From a bacterium (GTDB lineage: Bacteria; Sysuimicrobiota; Sysuimicrobiia; Sysuimicrobiales; Segetimicrobiaceae), in NCBI GenBank assembly GCA_035945995.1, contig DASYZR010000033.1:1-55677 (forward strand): 55,677 nucleotides of DNA. The letters run 5' to 3'. Under the pieces are notes generated by a model that was not told the origin of the DNA, ran no database searches, and was given only the letters and a program-made list of their open reading frames with translations. How positions within the stretch are numbered: the first letter of the stretch is position 1; each line of letters opens with the position of its first letter. Below are positions 7,910-16,263 of the stretch, piece after piece. The translations under genes were made by a program, and so were the position numbers.

Positions 7910-9334
7910 CTACTTGGGCGCATGCGCCGGTGAGAATCTGAGTGGACGCAGCAACCGGTACACGATCACGTGGTCTTGCGAAAAGGTCATCTGGGCCTGC
8001 CCATCGTTCGCCAGCTGCGACAGAAGCTGCTCGAGGAGCGACTGCGGGATAAGTTCTGCCATCGTCAGGGACGGGTCGAGGATCACGTAGGTCCCCTCGG
8101 GCAGGTCGACGCCGTCCAGGAGGACCGGCGTCGCCCACATTTGTGGCCGGGGCGGCACATGCGCGATGACGATATCTTGCGCCAACACGGGAGCGCTCCG
8201 TGGGACCGCTGCGATCGCGGCCGCCGCCGCGCTCGGGCTCGGCGGATGACCGCTTCGCAGATACCCGTATGCCCCCACCCACACATAGAGGGTTAGAAAC
8301 ACGGCTACGGGAGCGAGGACGGCTCCCCGCACGGCAGGCACATGGCTCAGCGACGGGCGCACTCGCCTGAGACCCGCGAGGGTTGCGACAAAGAAAAATG
8401 GAACGGCGAGAACGTACATTTCGTTGAACGGGTTCGAGAGCAATGGCTCTGGTGACAAGAGGTTTGCCTCGCACAGAGCCAGCCCTGGAAGCCACCATGA
8501 ATTGATGATTCGTGCTCGGGGAAGAACCGCGAGCGTCGCAAATGGCCCGAGAAGGAAACCCAGAGACGCCCACGCCCCCACGCGGGCGGCCCAAGCGAAC
8601 AGCAACGCCGGATGATGCGCCAGGGTAGCGACACCCTGCAACGGCGTGGCGCCCAGGGAGCCGTAGTAGGGCTGCCAGTGTACCAACGGCGCGTGCTGGA
8701 CTGCGGGAATGATCACTTCGACGTCCAGATAGCCGCTGGTCAAGCCGATGACGCCCGTGAGCGCGCTCCACGCCGCTCTGCCCTGCAAGAGAAGCGCGAC
8801 GCTCAAGCCTAACAGCACGATCGGCACGGTATCTTTGACCAGCAACGCCGCCGCCAGCAGCGTCCCGTACGCCACCCGATGCCCCTTGCACGCCGCCAAC
8901 GCGAGCCCAAACAGTATGGGGACGCCGAGCGCATCGGGGTGGAAATCGGAGATGTTTGCGGCCAGAATCGTAGGATACGCGAAGTAGACGATGCCGGTCA
9001 GGTGGGCCCAGCCATCTCCGACTCCGAGTTCGCGCGCGATACCGCGAATGAACACATAGCCGAGGCCGTACGCGCACGCCTGGACCAACAAGAGCACGTA
9101 TACTCCCCCAAGGTTGTAGAGTGGGGCGAGCGGCAAGAGGATGTAGTTCGCGGAGTTGGCGAGAATCGGATGGCCCGTAAAGGAAGAGACGGCGCTGATG
9201 CCCCGGTGGGTGAGCAGCCAGAGACCCTGCCCGTACAGGGCGAGGTCGAGACCCCATGCATACCACAGGCGGTAGCGCAACACGGACAAACCGAAGAGCA
9301 AGGCGGTGTAGCCGGCGGCCTCGCCCCATTCCAT
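7910..9334 (-). CDS. DUF2079 polytopic membrane protein
   Basis: About 474 residues with ten or more hydrophobic helices. The pattern DLALYGQGLWLLTHRG...SFTGHPILA near the N-terminus and DFHPDALGVP in the following loop match the DUF2079 family of predicted membrane proteins, which resemble GT-C lipid-linked sugar transferases in layout. Function is unproven, but the downstream neighbour is a GT2-GtrA enzyme, so a role in envelope glycan assembly is plausible. ATG 9334 is used because it leads straight into the first helix; a longer frame to 9505 would run into the downstream end of the ABC permease gene. Confidence 0.75.
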   Translation of the reverse strand: MEWGEAAGYTALLFGLSVLRYRLWYAWGLDLALYGQGLWLLTHRGISAVSSFTGHPILANSANYILLPLAPLYNLGGVYVLLLVQACAYGLGYVFIRGIARELGVGDGWAHLTGIVYFAYPTILAANISDFHPDALGVPILFGLALAACKGHRVAYGTLLAAALLVKDTVPIVLLGLSVALLLQGRAAWSALTGVIGLTSGYLDVEVIIPAVQHAPLVHWQPYYGSLGATPLQGVATLAHHPALLFAWAARVGAWASLGFLLGPFATLAVLPRARIINSWWLPGLALCEANLLSPEPLLSNPFNEMYVLAVPFFFVATLAGLRRVRPSLSHVPAVRGAVLAPVAVFLTLYVWVGAYGYLRSGHPPSPSAAAAAIAAVPRSAPVLAQDIVIAHVPPRPQMWATPVLLDGVDLPEGTYVILDPSLTMAELIPQSLLEQLLSQLANDGQAQMTFSQDHVIVYRLLRPLRFSPAHAPK

Positions 9335-9390
9335 GGGATGGTCCGCCGTCCACGGAGGGTGGCGCCCGCGACGAGGGTCACGGTTCGCAC

Positions 9391-10236
9391 TCAACCCTTG
9401 AGGCCCGAGTACATGAAACTCTCGACGAAGCGCCGCTGGAAGACAATGAAGAGCACGAGCAGCGGCAGGATCACGATCACCGTCCCGGCGGCGATCAGGT
9501 TCCACTGGGCGCCCGATTCGGCCGACTGCGTGAAGGACGCCAGGCCGACGGTGACCGTCCGCGCCTGATTCGTCTCCGTGATGATGAGCGGCCAGAGGAA
9601 CTCGTTGTAGTGGTACACCACGCTCACGATCGAGAACGCCACCAGGGTGGGACGCGCGAGCGGCACGAAGACGTGCCAGATCTTTTGCAGATCACTGCAC
9701 CCGTCCATCGCCGCAGCGTCCTCGAGTTCCTGCGGAACGCCCCGGAACGCCTGCCGCAGCAAGAACGTGCCGAAGGCCGACGCGAAGTATGGGATCATCA
9801 CCCCGAGGCGGGTGTTGATGAGACCCAGCGTGCGCACCGTGATAAAGTTGGGCAGGATCAGCGCCGACGCCGCGATCATGAGTTGCAGGAGGAAAATCCG
9901 GAACAGGACGTCCCGGCCCCAGAATTCCAGGCGCGCAAATGCGTAGGCTGCCAGCGTCGTGGTGACGAGCTGCACGCCCAGGATCCCGAACACCACGACG
10001 GCGGTATTGTAGTAGAGTCGGAGGAACGGCGCGTCGGACCACGCCTCTTGGAAGTTGGCGAAGGTGGGGTGGGGTACCCAGAGCGAGGCGACCTGGCCGC
10101 CGAACTGTCCCGTGGCGCGCACCGAGGTCGCGATCACCCACAGAAGCGGAAACACCCAGATGAACGCGATCGCGCCGACGCCGAGGGCCCACAGACTGGC
10201 CGTGATGCGCCCTGCCGTCCGCGGGGTCACGTTCAT
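9391..10236 (-). CDS. Sugar ABC transporter permease, MalG/UgpE type
   Basis: 281 residues with about six membrane helices. The inner-membrane permease EAA loop is visible as LEDAAAMDGCSDLQKIWHVFVPLARP, the site that docks the ATPase, and the C-terminus QRRFVESFMYSGLKG is typical of MalG/UgpE-like subunits of carbohydrate importers. Its ATG overlaps the stop of the preceding permease by 4 bp, so the two subunits should be made in equal amounts. No ATP-binding protein gene follows; the operon continues into DUF2079. Confidence 0.93.
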   Translation of the reverse strand: MNVTPRTAGRITASLWALGVGAIAFIWVFPLLWVIATSVRATGQFGGQVASLWVPHPTFANFQEAWSDAPFLRLYYNTAVVVFGILGVQLVTTTLAAYAFARLEFWGRDVLFRIFLLQLMIAASALILPNFITVRTLGLINTRLGVMIPYFASAFGTFLLRQAFRGVPQELEDAAAMDGCSDLQKIWHVFVPLARPTLVAFSIVSVVYHYNEFLWPLIITETNQARTVTVGLASFTQSAESGAQWNLIAAGTVIVILPLLVLFIVFQRRFVESFMYSGLKG

Positions 10237-11159
10237 ACCTCGTAGTAGATGCGCCGCTCGAGAAATCTGAAGCTGAGCGAGCTGATCGCGGCGAGGACGA
10301 CGAGGAGGAAAATAGTGAGCGTCGCGGCTTTGTGAAAGTCGAAGAACATGAACGCGGTCTGATAGACGTAGAAGAGCAGCAGGTTGGTCGTGTTGTCCGG
10401 TCCGCCGCCCGTCATGAGCCAGATCTGGTCGACGGCCTGGAACGCGTTGATGCTGGCGATCACCAGCACGAACAGGGTCGTCGGCGCCAGCAGCGGGAAG
10501 GTGATGGCCCGGAACTGCTGCCACGCCGAGGCGCCTTCCAGGCGTGCGGCCTCGTACAATTCGCCCGGCACGGTCTGCAGCCCGGCGAGGTAGAAGAGCA
10601 TGTAGTACCCCGCGTTCTTCCAGATGGTGACGATCATCACCGCCGGGAGCGCCGCGGACGGGTCCTCGAGCCAGTTGACGCCGCCGCCGATGAGCCCCCG
10701 GAGATAGACGTCGGCGAGGCCGTAGCCCGGCGTATAGACGAACAACCAAATCGCCGCGGCGCCGACGAGCGGGAGGAGCGTGGGATAGAAAAACGCGGTC
10801 CGGAACGCCGTGGTCAGGACGCCGGTGCGGTTCAGGAGCAGTGCCAGCGCGAGCGCGAGCGCCACCGTCACCGGAACCGTGCCGACCAAGTACTCCGCGC
10901 TGTTTCGCACAACCTGGCGGAAGATGGGATCGGCCGCCAGTTGCGCGTAATTGGCGATGCCGACGAACCGCTGGCCCTGCGCACCCGTGCTGCGGAACAG
11001 GCTCATCTCGAGGGATGAGAGGACCGGATAGTAGGTGAACGTAGCGAGAAACGCAAACGAGGGCAGGAGGAACGCGTACGGCCGGAGGCGCGGGCGGGAC
11101 CGCGCACGTCTGAGTCGTGCGGTCGCCGGCGCGTGCCGGACGCGGGAAGCGAGCGACAT
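10233..11159 (-). CDS. Sugar ABC transporter permease, MalF/UgpA type
   Basis: 308 residues with a basic N-terminus, six predicted membrane helices and the EAA motif YEAARLEGASAWQQFRAITFPLL. It is the partner of the MalG-type permease that overlaps its 3' end by 4 bp and lies downstream of the binding-protein gene, an order usual for CUT1 carbohydrate importers. The substrate cannot be read from the sequence. A long GC hairpin separates it from the binding-protein gene and probably lowers permease expression relative to the binding protein. Confidence 0.93.
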   Translation of the reverse strand: MSLASRVRHAPATARLRRARSRPRLRPYAFLLPSFAFLATFTYYPVLSSLEMSLFRSTGAQGQRFVGIANYAQLAADPIFRQVVRNSAEYLVGTVPVTVALALALALLLNRTGVLTTAFRTAFFYPTLLPLVGAAAIWLFVYTPGYGLADVYLRGLIGGGVNWLEDPSAALPAVMIVTIWKNAGYYMLFYLAGLQTVPGELYEAARLEGASAWQQFRAITFPLLAPTTLFVLVIASINAFQAVDQIWLMTGGGPDNTTNLLLFYVYQTAFMFFDFHKAATLTIFLLVVLAAISSLSFRFLERRIYYEV

Positions 11160-11182
11160 CGGGCCCGGAGAGACTACCGAAG

Positions 11183-11228
11183 GGACGCCGGGAGGGCGGC
11201 CGCGGGGCGGCCCGCCTTCCCGGCGTCC
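11183..11228 (-). promoter_or_regulatory. Intercistronic hairpin between binding-protein and permease genes
   Basis: A 17-bp stem (11183-11199 against 11212-11228) is interrupted only by one wobble pair and has a 12-nt loop. It lies in the 107-bp gap between the binding-protein stop and the permease start. No T-run follows in the direction of transcription, so full termination is unlikely. RNA protection or partial attenuation, as between malE and malF, is the best reading. Confidence 0.6.
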
Positions 11229-11266
11229 TGGGTGCTGTTCGTTATCGTGCCGCTCGAGAGGTTACC

Positions 11267-12577
11267 TCACCGGTACTTCTGGAGGGCGGCATCCGCCTGG
11301 CTCTGCGCCTGGTCCAGCGCCGCCTGGACGCTGAGCCGTCCCGACTGGGCGGCCTGGACGGCGGTGACCAGGAACTGCTGCACTTCGTCCTGGTCGTGGA
11401 TGGTCATCTGCTCGCCGGCGACCGCGAGCTGCCGGGTCGCCACGAGGGCCTGCGGTACCTGCTTGAGATAGTCGGCGAACATCGGCACCCTGAGCTCGGA
11501 TTTCCGGATCGGAACGTACCCGGTTCCGATGCTCCAGCGCGCCGCCTGTGCCGGCTCGGTCATCCACTGGATGAACGCCCACGCGGCCTTCACCTGATCC
11601 GGCGGCACCTTCCCGGAGATGTAGAAGCTGCCCCCGCCGGTGGGCGCCCCGTACTGGATGTCCGCGGGCATGAACGCGGCGTTCCATGCGAACTTCGCAT
11701 TCTTGCGGATGAACGTCATGCCGCCCGTGGTCGTGTAGATGATCGCCGTCCGCCGCTGAATAAAGTCCTGCGGTACCTGGTCCCAGAACGGCTTCCCCGA
11801 GGGGCCGGGCGGAGCGACTTTGTACTTGTTCTGCAGGTCCAGGATGAATTGCAGCGCGCGAACCGCCTGCGGCGAGTTGTACTTCACCCACTTCCCCGCC
11901 GTGGTGTCGAAATAATTGGCGCCGGCCTCGATGAGGAAGCCCTGGAAGACCCACGGCGAGGTGTCCACGACGGGTGCTTCGACCCCCCACTGCGTGACGC
12001 GGCCGCTCGCGTCGCGGACCGTCAGCTTCTGGGCGTCTGTGACGAGCTGCGCCCAGGTCGTCGGCGGCCGGTTGGGATCGAGCCCGGCCTGGCGAAACAG
12101 GTCTGTGTTATAGAACATGATCGGCGTGCTGCGTTGCCACGGAATGCTGTAGACGTGTCCGTTGATCACGTTGTTGAGCAGCAGCTTGTCGTAGAAGTCA
12201 TGCATCCACGCCTTGTCCGAGTTCTCCGCGACGAGACTGTCGAGCGGGATGATGGCGTGCTGGTCGAGGAGGGAGAAGACCTCCGGCGTGTCCAGCACAA
12301 ACAACGCCGGCGCGCGTCCGCCGAGGGTCGAAGCGATGACCGCGGCGGTGGCCTGCACGTAGTTGCCCGCGAATGCGGGCACGACCTTGATCGCCGGGTG
12401 CCCGTCATTGAAGTCGTTGACCATCGCCGTCATCAATTGATTGAGAGGACCGGCGACCCCGACCGGATAGTTGAAGACGAGTGTGACCGAGGACTGTGCC
12501 CCGACCGCTCCGGGCATGAGAGCGATCCCGACGACGAGCGCCAGGCCGAGCGCCACCCACCGCCCGCGCACCTTCAT
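11267..12577 (-). CDS. Extracellular solute-binding protein (UgpB/MalE type) of a sugar ABC importer
   Basis: 436 residues. Residues 1 to about 26 form a signal peptide (basic start, hydrophobic core, cut after GAVGA). The rest fits family 1 sugar-binding proteins: VTLVFNYPVGVAG strand, FNDGHPAIKV, IPWQRSTPIMFYNTDLFRQAGLDP, and WMTEPAQAARWSIGTGYVPIRKS near the C-terminus. The signal peptide carries no lipobox Cys. ATG 12577 follows a G-rich Shine-Dalgarno region. It is the first gene of the importer operon. The ligand is unknown; the UgpB-like layout suggests an oligosaccharide or glycerol-phosphate type substrate. Confidence 0.93.
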   Translation of the reverse strand: MKVRGRWVALGLALVVGIALMPGAVGAQSSVTLVFNYPVGVAGPLNQLMTAMVNDFNDGHPAIKVVPAFAGNYVQATAAVIASTLGGRAPALFVLDTPEVFSLLDQHAIIPLDSLVAENSDKAWMHDFYDKLLLNNVINGHVYSIPWQRSTPIMFYNTDLFRQAGLDPNRPPTTWAQLVTDAQKLTVRDASGRVTQWGVEAPVVDTSPWVFQGFLIEAGANYFDTTAGKWVKYNSPQAVRALQFILDLQNKYKVAPPGPSGKPFWDQVPQDFIQRRTAIIYTTTGGMTFIRKNAKFAWNAAFMPADIQYGAPTGGGSFYISGKVPPDQVKAAWAFIQWMTEPAQAARWSIGTGYVPIRKSELRVPMFADYLKQVPQALVATRQLAVAGEQMTIHDQDEVQQFLVTAVQAAQSGRLSVQAALDQAQSQADAALQKYR

Positions 12578-12681
12578 TGCATCCCACCCCCCACGAGATC
12601 TGTCGACGTCCCAGACGCCTCCGCGACCGCGGATCACGAAGGGCCGAGTGGGTGGAGAGTTCCCTTTTGGTGCCCGCATTC

Positions 12682-12722
12682 CTTTGATCGCGGGCGCGGC
12701 GGCCGGCATGGACTGATCAAAG
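12682..12722. repeat. Inverted repeat in the divergent importer/ubiE intergenic region
   Basis: CTTTGATC at 12682-12689 and GATCAAAG at 12715-12722 are perfect 8-bp inverted arms separated by 25 bp, in the 192-bp region between the divergent binding-protein and ubiE genes. Arm spacing of about three helical turns would suit two operator half-sites or a loop. No clear -35/-10 pair was found nearby. Confidence 0.4.
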
Positions 12723-12769
12723 CTCGGTTAAGGACGCGTCCCCTGGATCCGTCGCGCCGGCGCCCAGGA

Positions 12770-13603
12770 ATGGTTCCCGCTCCCACGAACAGTCTTTCCG
12801 TGCCCATCGATTCGCCGGACCTGTCCGGCGCCAGCGTTGGCCGCGGGGGCGTGTCCCCCGAGGAGAAGGTACGCTACGTGCGCCGGATGTTCGGGGCGAT
12901 CGCCCCCCGCTACGACCTCGCCAATACGCTCATCAGCGCCGGTCTCCACCGGGTGTGGAAGCGCATCGCGGCGGCGCTCGCGGACCCCCCGCCGGGAGGC
13001 CGGGCGATCGATGTGTGCTGCGGCACGGGCGATCTCACCCTGTTGCTGGCGCGACGGGTGGGACCGCGCGGTCGGGTGGTGGGGGTTGACTTCACCCTGG
13101 AGATGCTGCGGATCGCCCGCCGGCGCGCCGCGGCCGCCGGCCTCGACGGTATCTGCCGGTTCGTGCTTGGGGACGCCCAGGCCCTCCCGGCCGCGGCCGG
13201 CCGCTTCGACGCCGCGACGGTCGGTTTCGGCATCCGGAACGTCGGCCGGCCCGAGACCGCCTTGCGGGAGTTGCACCGGGTGCTGACTCCCGGAGGCCGC
13301 CTCGCGGTCCTCGAGTTCAGCCGGCCCCGCAACCCCGCGATCCGCCGGCTGTACGACTTCTACTCGTTTACCCTCATGCCGTGGGTGGGACGGCTGGCGT
13401 CCCGCCATCCCGACGCGTACCTGTATCTCCCCACGTCGGTCCGGGCGTGGCCCGATCAGGAAGCCTTCCGCGCTCTGCTGCAGCACGCGGGCTTCGAGGG
13501 CGTCCAGTACCGGAATTTCGGCTCAGGCGTTACGGCGGTCCATCTCGCCATCCGGCCGGCCGCCTCGGCGGCGGTCTCAGGGGTGACGCATGGGGGAACA
13601 TGA
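12770..13603 (+). CDS. menG: Demethylmenaquinone/ubiquinone methyltransferase (UbiE/MenG)
   Basis: The product is a class I SAM methyltransferase with [16 protein letters not shown], the UbiE N-terminal signature, then the SAM-binding loop DVCCGTGDL (residues about 81-89) and the family motifs GFGIRNV and [13 protein letters not shown]. It would C-methylate demethylmenaquinone as the last step of menaquinone synthesis. ATG 12770 gives about 30 extra N-terminal residues; GTG 12851 would begin at the usual point SPEEKVRYV, so the start is uncertain. It overlaps the following ireB-like gene by 14 bp, opening a ubiE-ireB-murA-gmd run. Confidence 0.92.
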   Translation: MVPAPTNSLSVPIDSPDLSGASVGRGGVSPEEKVRYVRRMFGAIAPRYDLANTLISAGLHRVWKRIAAALADPPPGGRAIDVCCGTGDLTLLLARRVGPRGRVVGVDFTLEMLRIARRRAAAAGLDGICRFVLGDAQALPAAAGRFDAATVGFGIRNVGRPETALRELHRVLTPGGRLAVLEFSRPRNPAIRRLYDFYSFTLMPWVGRLASRHPDAYLYLPTSVRAWPDQEAFRALLQHAGFEGVQYRNFGSGVTAVHLAIRPAASAAVSGVTHGGT

Positions 13604-13871
13604 AAAGACGGGGGTCTTCCAGGTCGGCGCCCATCATATGCGGGACGTGGGGGAAGTTCTGCGCTACGTCTTCGACGCGCTGCGGGAGCGGGGGTACAAC
13701 CCGACCGACCAGATTGTCGGGTACCTGGTGTCTGGCGATCCCACCTATATTACCAGCCACCGGGATGCCCGCACGCTGATCCGGCAGATCGATCGGGGCC
13801 GCTTGCTGGAAGAGCTGGTCCTGAGTTACGTGGAGACCAAACTGGGGGGGAAGACCGCTGGCCAGCGTTGA
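13590..13871 (+). CDS. reoM: IreB/ReoM-family regulatory phosphoprotein
   Basis: 93 residues. The core [44 protein letters not shown] is diagnostic of the IreB (DUF965) family. In Enterococcus IreB and Listeria ReoM, the Ser/Thr kinase IreK/PrkA phosphorylates a short N-terminal Thr, and unphosphorylated ReoM promotes ClpCP degradation of MurA. Here the N-terminus reads [10 protein letters not shown], with Thr exactly at position 7, the Listeria phosphosite. The gene overlaps ubiE upstream and the start of murA downstream, a context that matches the MurA-control role. No PASTA kinase gene is in the window. Confidence 0.92.
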   Translation: MGEHEKTGVFQVGAHHMRDVGEVLRYVFDALRERGYNPTDQIVGYLVSGDPTYITSHRDARTLIRQIDRGRLLEELVLSYVETKLGGKTAGQR

Positions 13872-15147
13872 GGCCGCTCAAGACACCAGAATCGAGCGCC
13901 TGCTGATCGAGGGCGGCCGGCCGCTGCGCGGACGCCTGCGCGTTGCCGGCGCGAAGAACAGCTCCCTCGCGGTCATCGCGGCCGCGGCCACGGCGGCGGA
14001 CCGCTCCACGATCGAAAATGTCCCCCGCTGCCGTGATGTTTTCACCCTCCTCGGTATTCTGCGCGCGCTCGGGATGCGGGTGGAGTTTACGCGCTCCGGG
14101 CGGCTCGAGGTGGACGCGCGAGAGATCACCACCCACGTGGCGCCGTACGATCTGTGCCGGCAGATGCGGGCATCGTACTACGCGGCCGGCGTGCTGCTGG
14201 CGCGGCTCGGACGGGCGGAAGTCCCGCTGCCGGGCGGCGACGATTTTGGCACCCGGCCGGTGGACTTTCACATGCGCGGGTTCGAGACGCTCGGTGCGCG
14301 GGTGGTCACCGAACACGGGTATCTCAAGGCCGAGGCCCGCCGGCTCGCCCCCGCGACGTTCTACGTGCCGCGGAGCAGCGTTGGCACCACGATCAACTTG
14401 ATGCTTGCGGCGTCCCGCACGCGCGGCACCACGGTCTTACAGAACGCGGCGCGCGAGCCCGAGGTCGTCGACACGGCGGTGTTCCTGTCGCTGCTCGGCG
14501 CGCGGGTGCGCGGGGCCGGCACCAGCACCGTGACGATCGAGGGCACCCCGGATCTGCGCGGCGCGACCCACGCGATCATTCCCGACCGCATCGAGGCGGG
14601 AACGTACCTGATCGCCGCCGCGGCGACCCACGGGGACATCGTGGTGGAGGGGTTGATTTCGGAGCACGTCACGGCGCTGCTGACGAAGCTGGCGGAGGCC
14701 GGCGTGATCGTCGACTCGGATCCCCTCGGCGCCCGGGTGCGCGTGGAGCGCGAGCTGCGCCCGATCGAGATCGACACCGCGCCGTATCCCGGGTTCGCGA
14801 CGGACTATCATCCGCAGTGCGCCGCGATGCTCGCGACCGTCCCGGGGCAGAGCGCGATCCGCGAGACGGTCTTCGACAACCGGTTCCAATACACGGCGGA
14901 GTTGCGCCGAATGGGGGCCGAGCTGCGCGTCGACGGGGACACGGCCATCATTACCGGCGTGCCGCAGCTGACCGGCGCGGCCGTCGAGGCGGTCGACATC
15001 CGGGCCGGCGCCGCGGTCGTCATCGCCGCGCTCACCGCGACGGGGACCACCGAGATCACGAACATCGAACACCTGGATCGCGGCTACGAGAGCCTGGAAG
15101 AGAAGCTGCGCAGCCTCGGCGCCGCCGTCCAGCGGGTGCGGCTCTGA
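13858..15147 (+). CDS. murA: UDP-N-acetylglucosamine 1-carboxyvinyltransferase (MurA), Cys-to-Asp variant
   Basis: It transfers enolpyruvate from PEP to UDP-GlcNAc, the first committed peptidoglycan step. Visible motifs: [11 protein letters not shown] and GAKNSSL with the catalytic Lys (about residue 33), the active loop [26 protein letters not shown] with the catalytic Asp, and [17 protein letters not shown] at the end. In the loop the usual fosfomycin-reactive Cys is Asp (codon 14239-14241, residue about 128), as in mycobacterial MurA. The frame upstream of the conserved N-terminus has no ATG, GTG or TTG before a stop at 13822, and the first ATG (14074) would remove about 72 residues. CTG 13858, with a run of G's 8-13 nt upstream, is therefore proposed, giving 429 residues, the normal length. 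Confidence 0.9.
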   Translation: MASVEAAQDTRIERLLIEGGRPLRGRLRVAGAKNSSLAVIAAAATAADRSTIENVPRCRDVFTLLGILRALGMRVEFTRSGRLEVDAREITTHVAPYDLCRQMRASYYAAGVLLARLGRAEVPLPGGDDFGTRPVDFHMRGFETLGARVVTEHGYLKAEARRLAPATFYVPRSSVGTTINLMLAASRTRGTTVLQNAAREPEVVDTAVFLSLLGARVRGAGTSTVTIEGTPDLRGATHAIIPDRIEAGTYLIAAAATHGDIVVEGLISEHVTALLTKLAEAGVIVDSDPLGARVRVERELRPIEIDTAPYPGFATDYHPQCAAMLATVPGQSAIRETVFDNRFQYTAELRRMGAELRVDGDTAIITGVPQLTGAAVEAVDIRAGAAVVIAALTATGTTEITNIEHLDRGYESLEEKLRSLGAAVQRVRL

Positions 15148-15187
15148 CCGCGGCAACGCCGACGCCGCGCCTGCGAAGGGGTGAGGC

Positions 15188-16228
15188 ATGGCCAGACGCG
15201 CGCTGATTACCGGTATCACCGGGCAGGATTCGGCTTACCTCTCTCGGTTCTTGCTTGAAAAGGGCTACGAAGTGCACGGGGCCTACCGGCGAGGATCGTC
15301 CATCAACCTGTGGCGGCTCAACGAGTTGGGCGTCGCGCGGGACGTCAAACTTGTACCCTTCGAGCTCCTGGAGTTCAGCAACATACTGCGCACCCTGGAA
15401 CTCGTCAGACCGGACGAGATATACAATCTCGCGGCTCAAAGTTTTGTGACCTCGTCATTTGACCAGCCGCTTTTCACCGGCGACGTCAATGCGTTGGGCG
15501 CCGTGCGAGTCTTGGAGGCCATCCGTGTCGTGAACCCGGCCATCCATTTTTATCAGGCGTCCACCTCCGAGATGTTCGGGAAAGCGCTGGAAACGCCGCA
15601 GACCGAGCGAACGCCATTTTATCCGCGCAGCCCTTATGCCGCGGCCAAGCTGTACGCTCACGCGATGGCCGTCAATTATCGGGAGGCACACGGCATCCAT
15701 GCCTCATCCGGCATTTTGTTCAATCACGAGTCACCCCTGCGCGGGTTGGAGTTCGTCACGCGGAAGATCACGTCCGGTCTGGCCCGGATCCGTCACGGGC
15801 AGCAAGAACGAATTGACCTGGGGAATCTGGACGCGACGCGGGACTGGGGATTCGCCGGCGACTATGTCGAGGGCATGTGGCGGATGTTACAACAGCCCGA
15901 GTCCGGTACGTATGTATTGGCCACCGGGCAGGCGCACTCCGTGCGTGAGTTCGCCGCCCGAGCCGCCGAGGCGGCGGGGTTCAAGCTGGTTTGGAAAGAA
16001 ATCGACGGACGGACGTGCGGGGTTGATTCTCCGAGCGGCCGCACGATCGTCAGCGTAAGTTCGGAATACTATCGCCCGTCAGAAGTCGAGGCCCTGATCG
16101 GCGATGCGACGAAGGCCCGTTCCACCTTGGGGTGGAGTCCAAAGGTCGCGTTCCCGGGTCTTGTCGAAATGATGGTTCGTGCCGACATGGATCGGGCCGG
16201 CAAGGGGACTCTGGACTTCTGGGCCTGA
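15188..16228 (+). CDS. gmd: GDP-mannose 4,6-dehydratase
   Basis: 346-residue short-chain dehydrogenase/reductase of the extended type. It has the NAD(P)-binding GITGQD (residues 9-14), the catalytic STSEMFG with Thr126 and Glu128, and YAAAK with Tyr150 and Lys154. YRRGSS, SPYAAAKLYAH and LFNHESPLRG(x)EFVTRKI are characteristic of Gmd, which makes GDP-4-keto-6-deoxymannose, precursor of GDP-fucose, rhamnose or perosamine for surface glycans. The canonical GQDG is GQDS here. ATG 15188 follows an AGGGGTGAGG ribosome-binding region. Confidence 0.93.
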   Translation: MARRALITGITGQDSAYLSRFLLEKGYEVHGAYRRGSSINLWRLNELGVARDVKLVPFELLEFSNILRTLELVRPDEIYNLAAQSFVTSSFDQPLFTGDVNALGAVRVLEAIRVVNPAIHFYQASTSEMFGKALETPQTERTPFYPRSPYAAAKLYAHAMAVNYREAHGIHASSGILFNHESPLRGLEFVTRKITSGLARIRHGQQERIDLGNLDATRDWGFAGDYVEGMWRMLQQPESGTYVLATGQAHSVREFAARAAEAAGFKLVWKEIDGRTCGVDSPSGRTIVSVSSEYYRPSEVEALIGDATKARSTLGWSPKVAFPGLVEMMVRADMDRAGKGTLDFWA

Positions 16229-16263
16229 CCCGGACGCGTAACGACACAGCTCGCAGCCGGCCG

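Noticed and set aside
11117-12769. Plus-strand frame continuing upstream of menG for about 1650 bp
   Set aside because: It is antisense to the binding-protein and permease genes. Only the part from 12770 encodes a recognised protein.
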